DNA from: Gammaproteobacteria bacterium | GTDB lineage: Bacteria > Pseudomonadota > Gammaproteobacteria > Eutrophobiales > Eutrophobiaceae | DNA: 5,674 nucleotides | Assembly (NCBI GenBank): GCA_012270695.1 | Contig: JAAXHV010000562.1 | Location: 219 to 5,892 of the forward strand | Direction: 5' to 3' | Position numbers and translations under genes: made by a program | Shown here: positions 1 to 5,674 of the stretch, piece after piece | How the letters are laid out: the number at the start of each line of letters is the position of its first letter | How positions within the stretch are numbered: the first letter of the stretch is position 1 | Notes under the pieces: generated by a model | Database searches by the model: none | What the model saw: the letters and a program-made list of their open reading frames with translations, nothing else | What the model was told of the DNA's origin: nothing

Positions 1-50
1 CTGTTATTCGAAACAAACGTAGCCGGCGTAAGCAGACGACGGGAAGACAT
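1..50 (-). CDS. Start of an unidentified gene, cut by the window edge
   Basis: Only 16 complete codons are visible, reading MSSRRLLTPATFVSNN from an ATG at 48-50 and remaining open to the window edge. The start is supported by an AAGGG Shine-Dalgarno sequence (54-58) four bases before the ATG, and by its position only 26 bp after the yhdP stop on the same strand. In many Gammaproteobacteria the gene after yhdP is tldD (metalloprotease subunit) or a carbon-nitrogen hydrolase followed by tldD. The visible residues do not resemble a nitrilase N-terminus, which normally enters its first beta strand at once. They are too few to recognise TldD, whose N-terminus is variable. The product is therefore left unnamed. 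That this is a real gene start is likely but not proven. Confidence 0.5.
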   Translation of the reverse strand, partial: MSSRRLLTPATFVSNN

Positions 51-53
51 TAA

Positions 54-58
54 ACCCT
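54..58 (-). promoter_or_regulatory. Shine-Dalgarno sequence of the downstream partial gene
   Basis: On the minus strand the bases read AAGGG, followed by TTTA and the ATG at 48-50. This is the clearest ribosome binding site in the window and decides the start chosen for the partial gene. It lies in the 26-bp gap after yhdP, which has no hairpin plus T-run, so read-through transcription from yhdP is likely. Confidence 0.5.
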
Positions 59-76
59 TATCTCTGTCTGTGGCTG

Positions 77-3000
77 TCAGGGGTAAACGGGTTGTGGCCT
101 GGATTGTGCATTTACCTGCTTGTCCTGAGGGGTATCTTTCACTTTTTCTATTTTCGGGTTGTGCCAGTTGCCGGTAATCGTGTACTGGTAGCTCAGCATT
201 TTGTCGATATTGTCGTTGATGGACTCGAACACGTTGCCGGCCAGGTACAGCACCGCGCCGACACCGATCCCGACCGGGCCTAACAGGGCGCTGGCAATAG
301 GCAGGTTGTCGGCGATCTGGGGGGTTACGGTTACGAGCTGGTCATAATCCTGGTCGCTCAACCCGGTCCTGCCACTGATCAACACGTCGGCGCTGGGTCC
401 GGTCAGGTGCAGATCATTGGTATAGGCATTGCCGTTGGCGATATTGAAACTTCCCGTTATTTTATCGAACGCAAGGCCCTTGCCGAACAAGTCGGTAAAG
501 TCCAGCGTCAACCTCCTGGGCAGACTCTGGATACTCAGCAGGCCGAACAGTCTCCCCGCCGCGGGAGACACCTCCAGAAGCTGGCCTTTTTTCACCCGAA
601 TGTCGAACGTACCGGCCAGTTTGTCCAGCGAGAAATCATCCGGCGAACCTTCCCACCCGGCATCGATGGAAATGCTTGTTTTGCCGGCTTTTATGGCGGT
701 TTCATCATAGCCGAAGGTAGCGAGCATGTTACGGAGTTTGTCGGCTTTCAAACTGATAGTGAAGTTTGACTGGTTCCCGCTGAACGGTTTTTCCCAAACT
801 CCGCTGCCGGTGATGGTCATCTCCGGTTTTTTGAATTCAATCTGTTCGAATGACAAGCCGTCGGCAATGGGCGAAGCCGTAAGCCGCATACTGCCGAGCT
901 GGTAGTCCCCGTATGTAAAATCGGCGATGTCAGCCTGGATCGGGGGCAGGGTTTTCGGGTCTGCCTTGCTTGTAACCTTATCATCGTCACCTTTGCTGAT
1001 GACCAGTTTATCAAGGTCGACCCGCAGCCTGTTTTCCGGAGACGCTTCCCGGGGCAGAAAGATTTCGCCTGCCAGATTCTCTCCCTGTATGTTGACGCGC
1101 CAATCTCCGTTGTCCCTGTGCGCTTGCAGCCTGGTGTCGCTGAATGACTGTTTGAAGACATTCAACAGACCTGTTTCGAGGTCGAGAGCGATATCTGCAG
1201 AACCGAAAAACCCGGCTTCAGCAGATTGTTCGGGAGCGAAAAAAGCGATGGTGTCACGCCATTCCTCAAGCAGCAGTTTTTCCATATAACCCGACAGGTT
1301 TACCCCGGCGCCGGCCGGTTCTGTCTGCAAGCCGCCTCCGAGGAAGATATCCAGTCTTTCGAGGCTGTTATCCCGACCGGGCAGGAGCTTTGCGTAGATC
1401 CCCCCCTCATAGTTGAATTCGGTCGGTGTGGCTTCCAGCAGGGTTTTACTGGCGGTCAGCATTCTTCTGGCGTAGGTCGGTTTCCAGAGCGGTTTCGGCA
1501 GATCCAGCGCCAGCCCATACAAATCAGATGAGATAACAAGATGCTGGAGCAACGCCTCAGGATTCTGTTCAAATACAAACCGGGCTTGCCAGTCAGTCGC
1601 TCCGGATATACGTTCCCCCAGCCTGGCAGCGAAATGGGCCGCGCCGGGGAAGCGATCAACGATTTGTTCGATGATAAACTCGTCTGTCGAGTGCCCTGTT
1701 ATGACGAAAGCGGGTGGCTTACCCGGACTGTTTTTGGAGCCGGACATGCTCAACGATACCGGTTGTCCTGCAAACAGGGCAGACAGGCCGTGCCCGTAAG
1801 CGGATTCGCGGGTAAAGTTGAGCGCGCCGTTGACCTGTTCCAGCTCCAGCTTGCCGGTATCCGAGACCAGCTTTGCCTCCAGCAGCTTGAGCGTTCCGCC
1901 GATGGCGGATTGCAGTTGCGGCGCCTTTATCGGGATGCTCATGTCCAGCTCCATGTCAAAGTTGCCGGCCACAAGGGACTGGTTGGCGTACTTGATTATC
2001 CGGTCCTGCGCCAGCGGGCTTTGCGAAATAAATAATTCCAGGTCTTTTTCCGCACCCTTCACGTTTCCCTCGAGGATGACCACCTTGGGCCGCTTGGTCA
2101 GGTCCCGGATGACACCGGTCGCGCTGGCGATTTCCGCGCCGAATACGCTGCCGCGGCGGAAGTTCGCCGTCAAAAGTTCATTATCAAACAGAATCTCGGC
2201 CTCAACGTTATCTACGATGGGCCATTTGGAAGAGTATTCGACAATGCTTCGTGACAGGTTCACGACGCCCCGCATCTGCCCGTTTTTGTTCCTGAACGGG
2301 AACTCATTCGGGTAACCGCGGATCACGGCAATGGCAGAATCGACGTATCCCGCGTGCAGGGAGCGCTCCATCCACTCCCGGATTTTGAATTTTGGCGTAT
2401 CCGGCATGTAGCCGAACATGTTTTCCAGACGCTTGCTGCGTATTTCGGCAACCAGGTTCAGATACGGCGACGGATGTACTTCGTCAGTCTCGAACCCGCC
2501 CTTGACAGCCAGGGACATATCATTGTTTTCCATGTAAAAATAATCCGTGTACAGTTCCCATCCGCGCATCGTTTGAGACCAGGAAAGCGTCCCGTCTATG
2601 CGGTCAAACAGGAGTTGGTTGGCGTACAGGTCCGGTATGCCGAACTGGCCGGTGGTCTCGCTCATTGTAAGGCTGCCCCGGCTGCTGGAGCCGCGTAACC
2701 GCCCCGACAGTTGACTGACTTGCGGACGGTTCGGCCCCAGGCCGGCGTCAAGATTCCTGAATACGAAATCGTAAACCAGGGGTTCCACAGAGTCGGCGCG
2801 CGGGTCATAGACGATCAGTCCGTCGCTCAATTCACCGCGGATTGATGCCGTATCAGGCAGGCCGCGGATTGAACCGGAAATGACATCCATACCAGACGCA
2901 AGCGGCATGAGGTCGGCCAGGTTCAGGTAATCAAAACTCAGTGCGTGCCGGCGTTCTGGTTTCGTCGGGATGATGAACTCAAGGTTTGCAGCTGGCCAAC

Positions 3001-3976
3001 TGCCGTTTTCCGATACCATGCGATCCAGTTTCAGGGAAAAATGCCAGTCCTTGTCCGGCAGTTTTTCACCCCTGAACCGCGCTGACACTTCTGCAACGTT
3101 GAGGGTTTCGCCAGCGGATAATACGACGAAATCACGGTACGCTACGCGTCCCTGTACGCCGACAGGTTTTGCCTTTTCCCAACTGCTCCAGAGTTCCAGG
3201 TCTGCACTGCCTCCGGCAGGCGTGATCTGCCGCGGCCGGTATTCCCGATACCAACTGTCCGGGTTGAACTGCGTGCCTGCCGCGTAGATTTCTCCGGACC
3301 AGTCGGAAGACCAGAGCTCGCCGGTCGCATCAAGGGCAAAATGCATCTTCTCGCCGTATTTTCCGGGGAGACTCAACTCTCCGGTTATCTGGGACCTGGC
3401 GCCGTCCGTGCGGATGAGCAGGCTGACACCGGTGAGTTGGACAGGGGCCTGCCGGTGTTTATGGTCAACCCAGGTTACACTGGTCTCCTGTACCTCTATC
3501 CGGTCATGTCCGAACAACCATTTGGCGAACTCATGTTCGTGCTCGCTATCCGTGTGGCTGACATTGATACCCTCAACGTGTAATGTGCCGTCGGCCAGGC
3601 GCGAAACCGACACCCGCAGACCTGAAATCACGATGCGCCTCGGTACCGGCTGGAGTTTCCATAGTGACATAATGGGGGATATTTCTACTGTTGCGGCATC
3701 GAAACTGATGATTTTTTCTGCGCCGTCGCCGCTGTGCAGGTGCACTCCTCTGAGCGACAGGCTGGGAATCCAGCCTTGCCACTCCGCGCTGATCGAATCG
3801 ACGACGACGGTATTTTCCATGAGCTTTCCGGCCCAGGCCTCGACCGCGCTCTTGTGCTGGCGGATGTCCGGAAGAGCCAGGCGGATGCCGGTTATCGCTA
3901 CTGCCGCTAACAGGACAACCGCGGCGATGAGATAAAGAGTAGCGTGATAAACCCTCTTGTTGATTCTACCTGGCAT
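77..3976 (-). CDS. yhdP: YhdP family AsmA-like envelope protein (phospholipid transport to the outer membrane)
   Basis: This is a 1299-residue protein, close to the 1266 residues of E. coli YhdP. One hydrophobic segment at about residues 12-35 follows a basic start (RINKR) and fits an inner-membrane anchor with the rest in the periplasm. A W-x-G-x-x-P-S-L-x-L-x-G type motif follows at 65-77. The middle carries the family signature around 523-569 (YMP, IREWM, AGYVDSA, IRGYP, FPF, NGQM), then WPIVDNVEAEI at 585-595 (DUF3971-like region). The AsmA-like C-terminal block runs from about 1011, with GWEGSPDDF at 1097-1105, GRLFGLLSIQSLPRRL at 1141-1156, LDFTDLFGKGLAFD at 1158-1171 and a hydrophobic stretch at 1225-1250. 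Known for the family: YhdP, TamB and YdbH are partly redundant in moving phospholipids between the membranes through a long beta groove. The ATG lies 11 bp after the rng stop with no clear Shine-Dalgarno sequence, so translational coupling is possible. The frame is intact, and no alternative identity fits as well. Confidence 0.95.
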   Translation of the reverse strand: MPGRINKRVYHATLYLIAAVVLLAAVAITGIRLALPDIRQHKSAVEAWAGKLMENTVVVDSISAEWQGWIPSLSLRGVHLHSGDGAEKIISFDAATVEISPIMSLWKLQPVPRRIVISGLRVSVSRLADGTLHVEGINVSHTDSEHEHEFAKWLFGHDRIEVQETSVTWVDHKHRQAPVQLTGVSLLIRTDGARSQITGELSLPGKYGEKMHFALDATGELWSSDWSGEIYAAGTQFNPDSWYREYRPRQITPAGGSADLELWSSWEKAKPVGVQGRVAYRDFVVLSAGETLNVAEVSARFRGEKLPDKDWHFSLKLDRMVSENGSWPAANLEFIIPTKPERRHALSFDYLNLADLMPLASGMDVISGSIRGLPDTASIRGELSDGLIVYDPRADSVEPLVYDFVFRNLDAGLGPNRPQVSQLSGRLRGSSSRGSLTMSETTGQFGIPDLYANQLLFDRIDGTLSWSQTMRGWELYTDYFYMENNDMSLAVKGGFETDEVHPSPYLNLVAEIRSKRLENMFGYMPDTPKFKIREWMERSLHAGYVDSAIAVIRGYPNEFPFRNKNGQMRGVVNLSRSIVEYSSKWPIVDNVEAEILFDNELLTANFRRGSVFGAEIASATGVIRDLTKRPKVVILEGNVKGAEKDLELFISQSPLAQDRIIKYANQSLVAGNFDMELDMSIPIKAPQLQSAIGGTLKLLEAKLVSDTGKLELEQVNGALNFTRESAYGHGLSALFAGQPVSLSMSGSKNSPGKPPAFVITGHSTDEFIIEQIVDRFPGAAHFAARLGERISGATDWQARFVFEQNPEALLQHLVISSDLYGLALDLPKPLWKPTYARRMLTASKTLLEATPTEFNYEGGIYAKLLPGRDNSLERLDIFLGGGLQTEPAGAGVNLSGYMEKLLLEEWRDTIAFFAPEQSAEAGFFGSADIALDLETGLLNVFKQSFSDTRLQAHRDNGDWRVNIQGENLAGEIFLPREASPENRLRVDLDKLVISKGDDDKVTSKADPKTLPPIQADIADFTYGDYQLGSMRLTASPIADGLSFEQIEFKKPEMTITGSGVWEKPFSGNQSNFTISLKADKLRNMLATFGYDETAIKAGKTSISIDAGWEGSPDDFSLDKLAGTFDIRVKKGQLLEVSPAAGRLFGLLSIQSLPRRLTLDFTDLFGKGLAFDKITGSFNIANGNAYTNDLHLTGPSADVLISGRTGLSDQDYDQLVTVTPQIADNLPIASALLGPVGIGVGAVLYLAGNVFESINDNIDKMLSYQYTITGNWHNPKIEKVKDTPQDKQVNAQSRPQPVYP

Positions 3977-3987
3977 TGAAATGACGC

Positions 3988-5526
3988 TTACAACAACACG
4001 ATGTCATATTGTTCCCTGATGTAAAGCGGTTCAACCTGAAAGGTAATCGGCCTGCCGATAAATTCCTCCAGTTCCGCCACGCTGGCGGACTCTTCGTCCA
4101 TCAGCATATCCACGATAGTCTGGGCGGCTATTACCAGCAGCTTACTGCCGTCGAACTGCCGGACTTCGCGCAGGATTTCCCGGAATATTTCATAGCAGAC
4201 GGTTTCCGGGGTCTTCATGGAACCCCTGCCGTTACAGGTTGGACAAGGCTCGCACAGGATTTGTTCCAGGCTTTCCCGGGTTCTCTTGCGGGTAAGCTGC
4301 ACCAGGCCCAGTGACGTAAACTCACTGATGGTGACTTTGGAATGGTCTTTTTCGACGCGTTTTTCCAGCGTGCGGAGCACCTGGCGGGCGTGTTCCTGCC
4401 CTTGCATATCGATGAAGTCTATAATGATGATCCCACCCAGGTTGCGTAAGCGTAATTGCTTGGCTATGGCGTGTGCGGCTTCCAGGTTAGTCTTGTAAAT
4501 GGTTTCTTCCAGGTTTCTGTGACCCACAAACGCACCGGTATTAACGTCTATGGTCGTCATTGCCTCGGTCTGGTCGATGACAAGATGGCCACCGGATTTC
4601 AGCTGAACCTTGCGGTCCAGGGATTTTTGTATCTCATCCTCGATGGAATATAAATCCAGTATGGGGCGTTCGCCTGAGTAGTATTCGATCCTGCCCAGGA
4701 AATCGGGGATGAAATGTTTACTGAACTCCATGACCCGCTTGTAGGTTTCCTTGGAATCAATGCGTATTTTCTCGACCTCGCCATGGGTTAAATCGCGCAT
4801 GGTGCGTATGGCCAGGGGCAAGTCTTCATGGATCAATGCGGGTGCGAACGTGTTTTTTGCGCGGATGGATATTGAACCCCAGAGCTTGAGCAGGAAGTCC
4901 ATATCCCTGTGCAGGTTCTCCTCATCAACGCCCTCTGCAGCCGTTCTTATTATGAAACCGCCCCTGGCCGTTTCCGGCTTTATGGTATGCAGCACGGCAG
5001 CGCCGCCGCCGCCCAGCGCAAATGCCTGGACGTCGGACTGGTAATGGGCACAGACCTGGCGCAGACGTTCCCGTTCCGCTTCATCTTCTATCCTCTGCGA
5101 GACGCCGATAATGGCGTGGTTGGGAATGAACACAAGGTAGCGGGATGGAATGGATATACGGGTGGTAAGGCGGGCGCCTTTGGCGCCGATCGGGTCTTTC
5201 ACCACCTGCACCAGTAACTCCTGGCCTTCGGTCAACAAGGTGTCGATTGAATTTTCTGTTAAAGCGCCGGCAACGGACTCCATTTCCAGGTCCTCGACGG
5301 TTTCGACCAGGTCCGAGACATGCAGGAAACCGGTGCGTTCCAGTCCGATATCGACAAATGCCGACTGCATTCCCGGCAATACCCGGTATACGCGTCCTTT
5401 TATTATATTGCCCACCAAACCCCGTTTACGCGTTCGTTCAATGTGCACGTCTTGCAGCACACCGTTTTCGGACAGCGCTACACGGGTTTCATGAGGACTG
5501 ACATTAATGAGTATCTCTTCACTCAT
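3988..5526 (-). CDS. rng: Ribonuclease G (RNase E/G family endoribonuclease)
   Basis: This is a cytoplasmic single-strand endoribonuclease that matures the 16S rRNA 5' end and degrades some mRNAs. The chosen ATG gives 512 residues starting MSEEILINVSPHETRVA, which lines up with known RNase G N-termini. A GTG three codons upstream (5533-5535) is the alternative start. An S1 RNA-binding domain spans about residues 35-125 (VGNIIKGRVYRVLPGMQSAFVD). The 5'-monophosphate sensor motif GGFIIRTAAEGV has R194 and T195. The DNase I-like catalytic part has D327 and N329 (TTIDVNTGAF) and D370 (IIIDFIDM), matching RNase E D303, N305 and D346. The zinc-link is CPTC with C428 and C431. The end, QYDIVLL, is close to that of Pseudomonas RNase G. 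The protein lacks the long disordered degradosome tail of RNase E, so it is RNase G. It is about 23 residues longer than the E. coli enzyme (489), mostly through an insertion at residues 164-187. The Shine-Dalgarno sequence is weak. It is the first gene of the visible operon. Confidence 0.97.
   Translation of the reverse strand: MSEEILINVSPHETRVALSENGVLQDVHIERTRKRGLVGNIIKGRVYRVLPGMQSAFVDIGLERTGFLHVSDLVETVEDLEMESVAGALTENSIDTLLTEGQELLVQVVKDPIGAKGARLTTRISIPSRYLVFIPNHAIIGVSQRIEDEAERERLRQVCAHYQSDVQAFALGGGGAAVLHTIKPETARGGFIIRTAAEGVDEENLHRDMDFLLKLWGSISIRAKNTFAPALIHEDLPLAIRTMRDLTHGEVEKIRIDSKETYKRVMEFSKHFIPDFLGRIEYYSGERPILDLYSIEDEIQKSLDRKVQLKSGGHLVIDQTEAMTTIDVNTGAFVGHRNLEETIYKTNLEAAHAIAKQLRLRNLGGIIIIDFIDMQGQEHARQVLRTLEKRVEKDHSKVTISEFTSLGLVQLTRKRTRESLEQILCEPCPTCNGRGSMKTPETVCYEIFREILREVRQFDGSKLLVIAAQTIVDMLMDEESASVAELEEFIGRPITFQVEPLYIREQYDIVLL
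4966..5037 (-). other. Glycine-rich insertion within RNase G, next to the 5' sensor
   Basis: Residues 164-187 of the protein (SDVQAFALGGGG, then AAVLHTIKPETA) lie between the conserved helix ERLRQVCAHY and the sensor motif GGFIIRT. From memory, E. coli RNase G has about four residues in this gap and Pseudomonas about ten. Here there are roughly 26. The core is four consecutive GGC glycine codons followed by GCT GCC, seen on the plus strand as a GCC run near 5003-5014. The frame is kept on both sides, so it is a real in-frame length difference and not a frameshift. Its function is unknown; it could be a flexible loop near the 5'-end binding pocket. Confidence 0.7.
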
Positions 5527-5674
5527 CGGCTTCACTCAGGTCAAGCTGAAGAATTACTATAACACACTGGGATGTCTATTAACTGATTGACAGCAAATAA
5601 ATAGCCGATGGCAGACAGCGACCTGGTAATGAGAAATCCGGGCTGGGATACGTTATACTGTCCTTTTGAGATCA
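5527..5674. other. Leader region upstream of rng, no supported gene
   Basis: About 150 bp separates rng from the window edge. On the minus strand one frame begins open at the edge and ends with TAA at 5653-5655 after only six codons (DLKRTV). It could be the tail of an upstream gene but is far too short to judge. Another minus frame stays open to 5540 but has no recognisable protein character. On the plus strand an ATG at 5608-5610 opens a frame to the edge (MADSDLVMRNPGWD and onward), without a Shine-Dalgarno sequence. No hairpin terminator, tRNA or repeat was seen. A TATAAC/TATACT -10-like pair around 5652-5659 could serve either strand, but its -35 context is missing or poor. Confidence 0.5.
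5556..5564 (-). promoter_or_regulatory. Possible extended -10 promoter for rng
   Basis: Read on the minus strand the bases are TGTTATAGT, a TGn extension followed by TATAGT, which matches five of the six bases of the sigma-70 consensus TATAAT. Transcription would start near 5549, giving a leader of about 20 bases before the rng ATG at 5526. No good -35 box lies 16-18 bp upstream; the nearest similarity is TTAATA with a short 15-bp spacer. Extended -10 promoters can work without a strong -35. The promoter would drive rng, yhdP and probably the gene after them. This is inferred from sequence likeness alone. Confidence 0.35.

Noticed and set aside
51..76. A transcription terminator after yhdP
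   Set aside because: The 26-bp gap has no stable inverted repeat followed by a T-run, and a Shine-Dalgarno sequence for the next gene fills part of it.
817..1161. A 114-codon minus-strand frame inside yhdP in another phase
   Set aside because: The yhdP frame is intact across this stretch with family motifs on both sides, so there is no frameshift and no need for a nested gene.
1541..2315. Two overlapping plus-strand open frames of about 165 codons each
   Set aside because: They lie wholly antisense to yhdP, whose minus-strand frame is continuous and matches the family throughout. Their translations are rich in Ser, Arg and Cys with no recognisable domain, as expected for shadow frames.
3408..3935. 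A 175-codon plus-strand open frame antisense to the start of yhdP
   Set aside because: It is a low-complexity Ser/Thr/Arg-rich translation with no domain, opposite a well supported coding region.
5587..5592. A perfect TTGACA on the plus strand, possible -35 box of a divergent gene
   Set aside because: No TATAAT-like hexamer lies 15-19 bp downstream; the bases there are GC-rich (around GGCAGA).
5608..5673. A possible divergent gene starting at the ATG at 5608 on the plus strand
   Set aside because: Only 22 codons are visible, with no Shine-Dalgarno sequence and no recognisable protein character, so chance is the better explanation.

Overview
The window holds a short, densely packed piece of a chromosomal housekeeping operon read entirely from the minus strand. 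It contains ribonuclease G (rng, about 3988-5526), then a very large AsmA-like protein of the YhdP family (77-3976), then the first 16 codons of a further gene cut by the left edge (1-50). Gaps are 11 bp and 26 bp, which suggests co-transcription. The rng-yhdP pairing is the arrangement known from Escherichia coli (maf/yhdE-rng-yhdP-tldD) and other Gammaproteobacteria. Together with the Pseudomonas-like wording of the RNase G protein, this suggests a gammaproteobacterium outside the Enterobacterales. Base composition looks moderate and even, with no sign of recent transfer.

Region by region (minus-strand order): 5674-5527 is a non-coding leader of about 150 bp with a possible extended -10 promoter just before rng. 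5526-3988 is rng, with all catalytic, zinc-link and 5'-sensor residues intact and an unusual glycine-rich insertion just before the 5' sensor. 3976-77 is yhdP, complete, with an N-terminal membrane anchor and the conserved C-terminal YhdP block. 76-51 is a 26-bp spacer with a Shine-Dalgarno sequence. 50-1 is the start of an unidentified gene, in the place where tldD or a nitrilase-like gene is often found.

The two full genes have unrelated roles: RNase G processes the 5' end of 16S rRNA and decays some mRNAs in the cytoplasm, while YhdP bridges the envelope and helps phospholipids reach the outer membrane. Their adjacency is conserved synteny rather than an obvious joint pathway. I found no mobile element, CRISPR array, RNA gene or new multi-gene system. 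The points worth a second look are modest: the RNase G insertion, the weak translation signals of rng and yhdP, and the lack of a recognisable maf end upstream.
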